DNA of 5,063 nt from an uncultured Planctomycetaceae bacterium. GTDB taxonomy: Bacteria; Planctomycetota; Planctomycetia; Pirellulales; UBA1268. The notes beneath the pieces were generated by a model. That model saw only the letters and a program-made list of their open reading frames with translations, was not told where the DNA came from and did not search any database. This document shows positions 1 to 5,063 of the stretch, one piece after another. Position 1 is the first letter of the stretch; every line of letters begins with the position of its first letter. Both the position numbers and the translations under genes were made by a program. The stretch covers positions 1 through 5,063 of the forward strand of contig CAISKG010000502.1 of NCBI GenBank assembly GCA_903885855.1, given 5' to 3'.

Positions 1-1418
1 GCGATGCGGTTGCGCACCAGCGCCGCGCGCCCGGCGGCTTCCTCGATCGCCGCGGCCAGGGTCGTGGCCCCGGCCGCCGGGGCGGCCTTGAGCCCCGCCT
101 TGGCGGCATCGAGGGCGCCGCGCGCCTCGGCCTCCGCCCGACGCGCGTCGCGCACGGTGCGCGAGGCCGCGGCGAGGGCCCGGGCCCGCGAGCGCATCCC
201 GCCGAGCGACCGGGCGAAGCCCGCGGGAAGCTCCATCTGCGACAGCGTGTCGACCGAGGCACCGGCCCCCGTCCCCGCCCCGAGGAGGCGTACGATCCCG
301 GCCTGGCCGAGCTGCTCGCCGAAGCGGCGCGAGGCCTGGCGTGCCGCGGCCGCCGCGCGGGCGGCTTCGGCGGTGAGGCGCTCGAGGCGAGGCTGCTCCT
401 CGCACAGGGCCGCCACCGCCGCGCGCTTCCGCCAGATCGTCTCGTCGGCCGCGCGGCCCGCGAGCTCGCGGGCCAGTTTGGCGCGGATCCGCTTCCGCTT
501 CGCCGCCAGGCGGGCGTAGCCGTCGCGGCGCTTCGCGGCCAGGTGCCAGGCGTCGAGATCGGGATGGAGCAGCGGCGTGGCCTCGATCTCCGCGAGCGCC
601 GCCGCGGCCTTCTTCCAGGCATGGAACAGCGGCTCGAGCGGCAGCGCCGAGCGGATCGTCTCCTCGGTGTGCCGGGCGCGGGCGAGGGCCTCCTCGAGGG
701 CCAGGATCTCCGCGTCGATCCGCGCGAGCTCCGCGCCGAGGGCCCCGGCGGCCACGGCCGGGGCGCCGGCGGCGGCGAGTCGCGACAGCGCCGCGCTGCG
801 GCGGCGGCGCAGGGCCTCGATCGCCGAGACCTCCGGATCGGGCGAGTCGAGGCGTGCCACGGCGTCGCGGAGGTTGTCGAGCACCCGCGTCACCCGTCCG
901 CGGTCGAGGCCACAGGCCAGCTCGTAGAGCCGGCTGCCGCAGCCCTCGGCCTCGAGCGTGCGCAGCTCGTGGAGCTCGTCGAGGCCGAAGGCCATCACCG
1001 CGGTGAAGGTGCGCTCGTCGATCTCGCCGACGTAGTCCTGGAGGAAGAGCGCCGTCGAGGTGCCGTCGGCCGCGGTGACCGACAGCTGGTCGGCGACGGG
1101 CAGGTCGCGCTCGCCGAGGTAGTCCTCCCGGGAGAGACGCGCCAGGTGCGGCCCCTCGTGGCGGCGCTCCACGACGATCCGCCGGCCGTCGAGGCCCGCG
1201 CGGGCCTGCAGGCGGCCGCCGCAGGAGACGTGGGGATCGAGCGTGCCGCGCCGGAAGAGGTGGCCGAAGCCGAAGAGCACGCCGCGGATGAACTCGAGGA
1301 TCGAGGTCTTGCCGGTCTCGTTGGTGCCGTGGAGCACCTCGACGCCGGCACCGAGGTCGTCCACCGTCACGCCGTCGAGCGCGCCGAAGCGGTCGACGTG
1401 AATCCGTTCGATGATCAT
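1..1418 (-). CDS. YhaN-like AAA ATPase (SMC/Rad50-type), N-terminal part, cut by the left edge
   Basis: The frame stays open from an ATG at 1418 down to the left edge and gives 472 residues without a stop. The N-terminus (MIIERIHVDRFGAL) is the usual first strand of RecF/SMC/Rad50-like ATPases. It is followed by a perfect Walker A loop, GTNETGKT, at residues 31-38, the counterpart of GxNExGKS/T in the YhaN family. The segment around residues 126-150 (FLQDYVGEIDERTF then AFGLDEL) is very characteristic of YhaN-type AAA proteins. Residues from about 195 onward are rich in Ala, Arg, Glu and Leu, as expected for the start of the long coiled-coil arm. Walker B and the C-terminal ATPase half must lie beyond the window; known relatives are about 950-1200 residues. 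Such proteins act with a YhaO/SbcD-like nuclease in DNA end processing. The start is fixed by GGAGG 8 bases upstream. The family is quite certain; the cellular role is inferred. Confidence 0.9.
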   Translation of the reverse strand, partial: MIIERIHVDRFGALDGVTVDDLGAGVEVLHGTNETGKTSILEFIRGVLFGFGHLFRRGTLDPHVSCGGRLQARAGLDGRRIVVERRHEGPHLARLSREDYLGERDLPVADQLSVTAADGTSTALFLQDYVGEIDERTFTAVMAFGLDELHELRTLEAEGCGSRLYELACGLDRGRVTRVLDNLRDAVARLDSPDPEVSAIEALRRRRSAALSRLAAAGAPAVAAGALGAELARIDAEILALEEALARARHTEETIRSALPLEPLFHAWKKAAAALAEIEATPLLHPDLDAWHLAAKRRDGYARLAAKRKRIRAKLARELAGRAADETIWRKRAAVAALCEEQPRLERLTAEAARAAAAARQASRRFGEQLGQAGIVRLLGAGTGAGASVDTLSQMELPAGFARSLGGMRSRARALAAASRTVRDARRAEAEARGALDAAKAGLKAAPAAGATTLAAAIEEAAGRAALVRNRI

Positions 1419-1426
1419 CCAGCAGT

Positions 1427-1431
1427 CCTCC
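1427..1431 (-). promoter_or_regulatory. Ribosome binding site of the YhaN-like ATPase gene
   Basis: On the minus strand GGAGG lies 8 bases before the ATG at 1418, inside the 39-base gap after the upstream gene's stop. It decides the start and mirrors the site of the upstream gene in sequence and spacing. Confidence 0.75.
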
Positions 1432-1457
1432 GCCGCCGCGGGCCAGGGGCCCCGGGC

Positions 1458-2714
1458 TCAGGTCGATTCGAGCAGTTCGAGCGCCAGCCAGGCCGCCTCG
1501 CGCGGGCCGCCGGGCAGCCCCTTGGACTCCGAGCCGAGCACCTGCCCGGCCAGGAGCGAGGCGAACGAGGCGGTGGTCCCCGTGGGGCTCGCGGAGGCGC
1601 TGCGCACCAGTGCCTCGAGGGCCTCGTCGGGATCGGGCTCCACCTCGTGGCACCAGATGCGCCCGCCGGCGCGGTCGGAGGGGCGCCGCAGTCGGGCGAG
1701 CGTCTCCGCCGTGATCTGGCCCACGTGCACCCGGCGCGGCACGCTTCCCCCGCAGCTCACCGCCACGCGCACCACCTGGAGCGGTCCGGCGGGATCGGTG
1801 GTCGGCGTCTCGAGGAGGCCGCGGATCGTGTCGGCCAGCGCCTCGTCGTCGCCCGCGAGGGACTCCAGTGCCAGCGTCTTCCAGGCGACGCGGTGGGTGG
1901 GCACCTCGCGCCAGGCGGCGTGGCCGTCGACGGCCACGAGCCCGAGGGCCGCCGGCACCGGCGCCGCGGAGGGCACGCCCGCCGCCGGGACGCTCGTCAG
2001 CGTCGCGGTGCCGCAGGCGCCCGCGCCGAGTTCGTCGGGGCGGCGGGCCTGGAGCGCCGGCAGGGAATGGACGCCGGCGGGCAGCGCCTGGACGCGGCGC
2101 GAGCCCCACACGAAGAGTGTGCCGGCGGCGCCGGCGGCGGTCGGCACCGGCGCGTGGAGCCCGTGGGCCATCGCCGCGCCCTCGGCGTGGAGCGGCGTCC
2201 AGGTGTCGTCCCAGCCGACGACGACGCGGCGCTGCGCGGGGAGGAGCGAGGAATGCGCCGACGCGAACGACGGGACCAGGGCCCCGGCGCCGCTCGAGGC
2301 CACGGCCGGCCCGCGGGCCGAGCAGATCTCGACCGAGAGGCCCCGCACCGACAGGCGCTGCGCCGCGACGGGGGTGACGAACGAGAGCCCGGCGGGCTCG
2401 GCGAGCGCCCGGGCGACGTTGGCGCACTCGGTGGCGTCGTCGGCCAGCCACACGGTGCGGCAGCCGTCGGCCGCGAGGTCGGCGATCGCCCGGCGCAGCC
2501 GCGCCGCCTGGGCGGGGCTCGCGCGGAGCGGGTCGAGGGTCGATCCGAAGAGCACCAGCGCCGCGGCGCGCGCCTGCCGGGCCGTGGCGAGCGCCGCCTC
2601 GAACGCCTCCCAGGGGGCGGCGGCGAAGGCGGCGGCGACGTCGGCGGGCGCATCACCGGGCACGGCGAGCGGCCGGTCGAGCGCCGCATCGAACGCGAAG
2701 ACGATGTCGGCCAC
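1458..2714 (-). CDS. Degenerate YhaO/SbcD-like metallophosphoesterase, probably catalytically inactive
   Basis: The 418-residue product keeps the outline of the YhaO/SbcD/Mre11 exonuclease family. In order: FAFDAALDRPL at 6-16 matches the family's HxSDLHLDRPL; LVLFGSTLDP at 53-62 matches LLAGDLFDP; VWLADDAT at 88-95 matches the VxxxPGNHD strand; FVWGSRRVQ at 201-209 matches the ALGHxHxRQ motif; SLPALQARRPDELGAGACG at 217-235 matches the PGxxQGRxxxExGxxG turn. The C-terminal part (residues 278-320, LQVVRVAVS) resembles the family's capping domain. Of the metal ligands only Asp9 is clearly kept: DxH has become DAA, GD is GS, GNHD is DDAT and GHxH is GSRR. The fold is therefore probably kept while nuclease chemistry is not. 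The gene lies 39 bases upstream of the YhaN-like ATPase gene, so the two products likely form a complex. The start chosen is GTG at 2714, preceded by GGAGG at 8 bases; an upstream ATG at 2822 would add 36 low-complexity residues. Alignment is by eye. Confidence 0.8.
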   Translation of the reverse strand: MADIVFAFDAALDRPLAVPGDAPADVAAAFAAAPWEAFEAALATARQARAAALVLFGSTLDPLRASPAQAARLRRAIADLAADGCRTVWLADDATECANVARALAEPAGLSFVTPVAAQRLSVRGLSVEICSARGPAVASSGAGALVPSFASAHSSLLPAQRRVVVGWDDTWTPLHAEGAAMAHGLHAPVPTAAGAAGTLFVWGSRRVQALPAGVHSLPALQARRPDELGAGACGTATLTSVPAAGVPSAAPVPAALGLVAVDGHAAWREVPTHRVAWKTLALESLAGDDEALADTIRGLLETPTTDPAGPLQVVRVAVSCGGSVPRRVHVGQITAETLARLRRPSDRAGGRIWCHEVEPDPDEALEALVRSASASPTGTTASFASLLAGQVLGSESKGLPGGPREAAWLALELLEST

Positions 2715-2722
2715 GCGAAGGT

Positions 2723-2727
2723 CCTCC
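2723..2727 (-). promoter_or_regulatory. Ribosome binding site selecting the GTG start at 2714
   Basis: Minus-strand GGAGG ends 8 bases before GTG at 2714. The protein's first strand with the family motif begins straight after this GTG, so site and homology agree on this start rather than the ATG at 2822. Confidence 0.75.
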
Positions 2728-2893
2728 AATGACCCGTGACTCACCGGCGCCGGACACTCCCCGTCCGCCGCCACCGACGCTTTCCCCGCTCCGGTGCGCC
2801 GCGCGCCGGCGGCCTCCGGCACCGGGGCCGGGCGTGCGAACCGGGGAAAGATGGGGGCAATCTACCGTGCGTGCCCGGCGCGGGGCCAGCGCG

Positions 2894-2916
2894 AAAAATC
2901 GGCCCGAAAACCGGGC
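2894..2916 (-). terminator. Likely intrinsic terminator after the unknown protein gene
   Basis: Read on the minus strand, GCCCG, a GTTTT loop and CGGGC form a five-pair GC stem, followed after a few bases by five T residues (the A-run at 2894-2898 on the plus strand). It begins about 12 bases after the TGA at 2929. The stem is short, but T-runs are rare in this GC-rich sequence and the position is right. It would insulate the downstream two-gene unit. Confidence 0.5.
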
Positions 2917-2928
2917 TGGCAGGGGGGA

Positions 2929-3666
2929 TCAGGTGGACAGTTCGGGGGGCAGCGCGGCGAAGCGGGCCGCGATCCGTTCCGCCCACGCGACGTCCCCCTG
3001 CGCCGGGCCGACGGCGGCCAGCACGCGGCTGCGCAGCAGCACCCCCTTCTCCACGCCGGCCGGGAACAGCCAGCAGGCGAGGCGCACCCGCCCCCCGCCG
3101 CGCTCGATCGTCGTGGCCTGATGATCGGAGGGGTGGATCGCCACCAGCACGCTGCGGGCCCCGGCGCGGCGCAGGAGGTGGATGCCGTGGCGGGGGTCGA
3201 CGGCGGCGCCCAGGGCCCCCGGGCGGCTCCCCTCCCAGCGCCCCGAGAGCACGCTGTCGGCGGCGATCGAGCTGGTCACCGCCAGCGTGGCGTCGGCCTG
3301 GAGGAGCCGCGTCGTCGCCGAGGCCACGACCACGAAGGCCGCGACGTCGCGCTCCTCCGCGAGCCCCGGCCCCACGTGGCGGCGCCACAGCGCGGTCGTC
3401 ACCAGATCGCGCTCGTCGCCCGACTCCCAGGTGGCGACCAGATCGTCGCCCCGCGTCCAGGCGTCGCGCGGCGGACGCTCGACGCCGAAATCGATCCCCA
3501 GGATCCGGTCCCCCTCGGCGTCGACCAGGCCGTGGGCCGGCGCGGCGAGGTCGACGCGCACCTGGCCGGCCGGCCCCCGCAGGCCACCGGCCGCTGCCAG
3601 GGTTTCGGCGTGGCCGTCGTGGATCCTCCAGGCGGCATCGCGGCGGGGGTGGGGCGCGTCGGGCAT
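2929..3666 (-). CDS. Uncharacterised 245-residue soluble protein
   Basis: I do not recognise this family. The ATG at 3666 and TGA at 2929 bound a frame whose amino-acid mix is balanced (acidic, aliphatic and aromatic residues spread evenly), unlike the Arg/Pro/Ala-rich shadow frames around it, which supports it as real. No signal peptide or membrane segment is visible. Notable stretches are VRVDLAAPAHGLVDAEGDRILGIDFG (about residues 36-61, alternating beta-like strands), RGDDLVATWE near 72-81, and a VLVAIHPSDHQATT segment near 172-185. The alternation of short hydrophobic strands suggests a mainly beta or alpha/beta fold. No catalytic motif is evident. The ribosome site is weak (GAGCC shortly before the ATG), and there is no alternative in-frame start nearby. 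It is transcribed away from the phosphatase gene and is probably a separate unit from the nuclease-like gene, given the terminator after it. Function unknown. Confidence 0.7.
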   Translation of the reverse strand: MPDAPHPRRDAAWRIHDGHAETLAAAGGLRGPAGQVRVDLAAPAHGLVDAEGDRILGIDFGVERPPRDAWTRGDDLVATWESGDERDLVTTALWRRHVGPGLAEERDVAAFVVVASATTRLLQADATLAVTSSIAADSVLSGRWEGSRPGALGAAVDPRHGIHLLRRAGARSVLVAIHPSDHQATTIERGGGRVRLACWLFPAGVEKGVLLRSRVLAAVGPAQGDVAWAERIAARFAALPPELST

Positions 3667-3678
3667 CGCAGGCTCGGC

Positions 3679-3700
3679 GGGGAGCGGGGACGGGGAGCGG
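3679..3700. repeat. Short direct repeat GGGGAGCGG (two copies)
   Basis: GGGGAGCGG occurs at 3679-3687 and 3692-3700, with starts 13 bases apart, between the possible -10 block and the ATG of the unknown protein gene. It falls in the leader of that gene. It could be a binding site or a slippage product; GC-rich DNA makes chance repeats common. Confidence 0.4.
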
Positions 3701-3708
3701 ATTCTATA
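3701..3708 (-). promoter_or_regulatory. Possible -10 element for the unknown protein gene
   Basis: Minus-strand TATAGAAT is an isolated A/T block in very GC-rich DNA. It contains TAGAAT, a 5-of-6 match to TATAAT, 35 bases before the ATG at 3666. No good -35 box is seen about 17 bases upstream, so this is a suggestion from composition and position. Confidence 0.35.
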
Positions 3709-3748
3709 CCCTGGCGGCCCCGGCGTCGCGCGGGGGCGCGGGCGCGGT

Positions 3749-3778
3749 TTGCCCGTCGCGGCGGCGCCCGACTAGGTT
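3749..3778 (+). promoter_or_regulatory. Candidate promoter of the phosphatase gene
   Basis: TTGCCC at 3749-3754 and TAGGTT at 3773-3778, 18 bases apart, each match 4 of 6 bases of the sigma-70-type consensus. They are the only plus-strand A/T-richer patches in the 182-base divergent intergenic region. Transcription would start near 3785 and leave a leader of about 64 bases. Match quality is modest. Confidence 0.35.
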
Positions 3779-3795
3779 CATGGGGAGGCGCCGTC

Positions 3796-3810
3796 CCCGC
3801 CGGAGGCGGG
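3796..3810 (+). other. Leader hairpin upstream of the phosphatase gene
   Basis: CCCGCC, loop GGA and GGCGGG form a perfect six-pair stem 38 bases before the ATG at 3849, within the presumed leader. It stops short of the GGAG ribosome site at 3835-3838, so it does not obviously block it. No T-run follows, so it is not a terminator. It may be chance structure in GC-rich DNA. Confidence 0.35.
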
Positions 3811-3834
3811 CCGCGCCCGTCCGACCGCGCCCCC

Positions 3835-3838
3835 GGAG
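3835..3838 (+). promoter_or_regulatory. Ribosome binding site of the phosphatase gene
   Basis: GGAG lies 10 bases before the ATG at 3849. It supports this start against the much longer frame that stays open upstream to 2736, whose extra residues are Arg/Pro-rich and overlap the gene on the other strand. Confidence 0.6.
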
Positions 3839-3848
3839 TACCGCGCCG

Positions 3849-4646
3849 ATGCCCGACCCGCTCGAGGTGTGTGAAGCCGCCGCGCGGGCCGGCGGGCGCG
3901 TGCTGCTGGAGTGGGTGGGGCGTGCGGCGGTGACGTCGAAGGGGCCGCGCGATCTGGTCACCGAGGCCGATCTGGCCGCGCAGGCCGAGATCCGCCGCAT
4001 CGTCCTGGGGGCTTTCCCCGATCATGGATTCGTCGGCGAGGAATCGGGCCCGGGGGATCCGGCGGCCCTCGGCGGGGGGCCGCGCTGGATCGTCGATCCG
4101 CTCGACGGCACCACCAACTACGTGAAGGGCTACCCGGCGTGGTGCACCTCGGTGGCCCTCGCCGAAGGGGAGCGACTGCTCGCCGGGGCCATCTTCGATC
4201 CCGTGCGCGACGAGTGCTTCACCGCCGGCCGGGGCGCGGGGGCCCGCCTCGACGGCACCCCGATCCGGGTGGGCGCGACGGAACGGCTCGACGACGCGCT
4301 GGTGGCGGTCAGTTTTCCCGCGCAGGTCGACGCCGGGGCGCCGGCGGTGCGCGACTTCCTCGCCGTGCTGCCCCACGCGCTGGCGATGCGCCGCAGCGGC
4401 TCCACCGCGCTGAATCTCGCCGCCATCGCCTCCGGGAGGCTCGACGCCTTCTGGGTGCGGCGGATCCATCCCTGGGACGTGGCCGCCGGGCTGTTATTGG
4501 TGGAGGAGGCCGGCGGCGTGGTGCGGCCGTTCGCCGGCGGGCCACCGTCGACCCTCGAACGCCCGTCGTTCATCGCGGCCGCCACGCCGCGGCTGGCCGA
4601 GACGCTCGCCGCGGTGCTGCCCCCGGCCGACCCGGCGACCGGGTGA
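3849..4646 (+). CDS. Inositol monophosphatase family protein
   Basis: The 265-residue product has the full set of motifs of Mg-dependent inositol-1-phosphatases (SuhB-like), at the family's usual length of about 260-280. KGPRDLVTEAD at 31-41 is the mobile loop with the Thr/Asp pair. GEESG at 63-67 carries the first metal-binding Glu. WIVDPLDGTTNY at 80-91 carries the two metal-binding Asp residues (83 and 86) and the GTT phosphate-binding turn. GSTALNLAAIASGRLDAFW at 184-202 is the substrate-side helix. HPWDVAAGLLLVEEAGG at 207-223 carries the last metal ligand, Asp210. All catalytic residues are present, so an active cytosolic phosphomonoesterase is expected. Substrate cannot be read from sequence: inositol phosphate is the default, but relatives act on histidinol phosphate, other sugar phosphates or 3'-phosphoadenosine nucleotides. 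It is divergently arranged from the unknown protein gene and appears to be a single-gene unit. The ATG is supported by GGAG at 10 bases. Confidence 0.93.
   Translation: MPDPLEVCEAAARAGGRVLLEWVGRAAVTSKGPRDLVTEADLAAQAEIRRIVLGAFPDHGFVGEESGPGDPAALGGGPRWIVDPLDGTTNYVKGYPAWCTSVALAEGERLLAGAIFDPVRDECFTAGRGAGARLDGTPIRVGATERLDDALVAVSFPAQVDAGAPAVRDFLAVLPHALAMRRSGSTALNLAAIASGRLDAFWVRRIHPWDVAAGLLLVEEAGGVVRPFAGGPPSTLERPSFIAAATPRLAETLAAVLPPADPATG
4630..4644 (+). other. Strong GC hairpin overlapping the phosphatase stop codon
   Basis: ACCCGG, loop CGA and CCGGGT form a perfect six-pair stem whose last base is the T of the TGA stop. No T-run follows, so it does not look like a standard intrinsic terminator, though it could slow RNA decay from the 3' end. 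It lies in codons for the Pro/Ala/Asp-rich tail, so it may be incidental. Confidence 0.35.
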
Positions 4647-4865
4647 GACCGCGCCGGGCGGATGGGAGCGGTTCCGACGGTCGTGCGGCGCGGGGCGATC
4701 GCAGCGGCAGGATCGGCGGCGCGCGTCGGGGAAAGTGTGCGTGCCGCCGGGTCGCGAGGTAGGGTCGGGACAGGGGAATGCGGCCGCGAGGCGGCGCGCC
4801 CCGGGCACGGGCGCGCGGGCGCCGGTCGAGCGGGCGGCGTTCAGAGGAGCGACGAGGGAGTGCGG
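4647..4865. other. Intergenic region with no recognisable gene
   Basis: These 219 bases lie between the phosphatase and the secreted-protein gene. I find no credible coding frame, tRNA or terminator with a T-run. The sequence is GC-rich, with a slightly less GC-biased patch around 4725-4780. A promoter for the next gene may lie there but no box is convincing. Confidence 0.4.
4854..4860 (+). promoter_or_regulatory. Ribosome binding site of the right-edge gene
   Basis: GAGGGAG ends 5 bases before the ATG at 4866. A second purine-rich site, AGGAG at 4845-4849, is 10 bases before an in-frame GTG at 4860. Either start is possible and they differ by only two residues. Confidence 0.55.
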
Positions 4866-5063
4866 ATGCCGCGCGAGGCACCGGGAGACGGGCGGTGGCG
4901 ACGGACGCGGTGCGGTCCGGACGGCGGCCCCGCGCGCCGCCGGCGCGCCGCGACGGCGTCGGGCGCGCGGGCGTGGGTCGCCTGGCTCCTCCTCCCCCTG
5001 GCCGTCGCGGCACTGGCGGCGCCGCTCGAGGCCCGCGACGACGTGCCCCCGACGGCGGCGGCC
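4866..5063 (+). CDS. Probable secreted or membrane-anchored protein, N-terminal part, cut by the right edge
   Basis: The frame opens at ATG 4866 and runs off the right edge after 66 codons without a stop. The first 36 residues are strongly basic (RWRRTR near 10-15, ARRRR near 23-27). A hydrophobic stretch, WVAWLLLPLAVAALAA at about 37-52, follows, and then a likely cleavage region, APLEA before RDD, at 52-57. This is the three-part layout of a Sec signal peptide with a long basic n-region; the twin-arginine consensus (RRxFLK) is not seen. The mature part starts DDVPPTAAA, which is too short to assign a family. It follows the phosphatase on the same strand after 219 bases, so it is probably transcribed separately. 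An Arg/Ala-rich start is also what a chance frame in GC-rich DNA would show, but the compact hydrophobic core plus the ribosome site favour a real gene. Confidence 0.6.
   Translation, partial: MPREAPGDGRWRRTRCGPDGGPARRRRAATASGARAWVAWLLLPLAVAALAAPLEARDDVPPTAAA

Larger units (their letters stand above)
2715..2928. other. Intergenic region between the unknown protein gene and the nuclease-like/ATPase unit
   Basis: This 214-base stretch separates two genes read in the same (minus) direction. Its left end holds the ribosome site of the nuclease-like gene and its right end a likely terminator. Between them is a small A/T-richer patch: minus-strand TAGATT at 2859-2864 is a 4-of-6 match to a -10 box, but I see no convincing -35 partner. 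The promoter of the two-gene unit most probably lies in this gap, but it cannot be placed with confidence. An inverted repeat GCCAGC (2885-2890) / GCTGGC (2915-2920) brackets the terminator hairpin. Confidence 0.4.

Noticed and set aside
4..519. Plus-strand frame of 171 codons at the left edge
   Set aside because: Ala/Arg/Ser-rich shadow antisense to the coiled-coil part of the YhaN-like ATPase.
543..2732. A 729-codon plus-strand open frame opposite the ATPase and nuclease-like genes
   Set aside because: Its product is dominated by Arg, Gly, Ala and Glu with no recognisable domain, and it runs antisense to two genes with clear family motifs and ribosome sites. Long open antisense frames are expected when third codon positions are nearly all G or C.
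1411..2739. A 442-codon plus-strand frame rich in Ser, Ala and Arg
   Set aside because: Low-complexity product antisense to the nuclease-like gene; no ribosome site or motif supports it.
2736..3848. N-terminal extension of the phosphatase frame up to position 2736
   Set aside because: The extra 371 residues are an Arg/Pro/Gly-rich shadow lying opposite the unknown minus-strand gene; the phosphatase family begins near the ATG at 3849, which has its own GGAG.
3399..4469. A 356-codon minus-strand frame opposite the phosphatase gene
   Set aside because: It overlaps a gene with all inositol-phosphatase motifs on the other strand; its Gly/Arg/Pro/His-rich product shows no domain.
4932..4948. GCGCGCC/GGCGCGC inverted repeat as a possible recombination site or terminator
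   Set aside because: It lies inside a probable coding region made almost only of G and C, where such palindromes arise by chance; no T-run, duplicate copy or mobile element is nearby.
4570..5013. Minus-strand frame of 147 codons near the right edge
   Set aside because: Arg/Pro/Ala-rich low-complexity product overlapping the phosphatase end and the signal-peptide gene; no ribosome site or motif.

Overview
The window is very GC-rich (roughly three quarters G+C by eye). It holds three complete protein genes and two genes cut by the window edges. The base composition, GGAGG-type ribosome sites and a paired YhaN-like ATPase/YhaO-like gene arrangement would fit a high-GC planctomycete (Planctomycetota). 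That assignment is inference; no rRNA or marker gene is present to settle it. All three visible stop codons are TGA.

Left part (1-2714, minus strand): a two-gene unit. The upstream gene (1458-2714) encodes a 418-residue protein that lines up with the YhaO/SbcD/Mre11-type exonuclease family along most of its length, but it has lost nearly all of the metal-binding residues. Thirty-nine bases downstream, the second gene (1418 to beyond the left edge) encodes the N-terminal 472 residues of a YhaN-like SMC/Rad50-type ATPase with an intact Walker A motif. The two genes have nearly identical ribosome-binding sites, each GGAGG 8 bases from the start codon, and would be co-expressed. An intact ATPase beside an apparently dead nuclease is the most interesting point of the window.

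Middle part (2715-3848): a 214-base gap with a likely intrinsic terminator, an unrecognised 245-residue soluble protein on the minus strand (2929-3666), and a 182-base divergent intergenic region with promoter-like patches for both directions.

Right part (3849-5063, plus strand): a complete, canonical inositol-monophosphatase-family enzyme (265 residues), a 219-base gap without a clear terminator, and the first 66 residues of a probable secreted or membrane-anchored protein that runs off the right edge.

There is no rRNA, tRNA, CRISPR array, transposon or attachment site that I can see. Most other long open frames, including a 729-codon plus-strand frame opposite the two-gene unit, are shadows caused by the extreme GC content.
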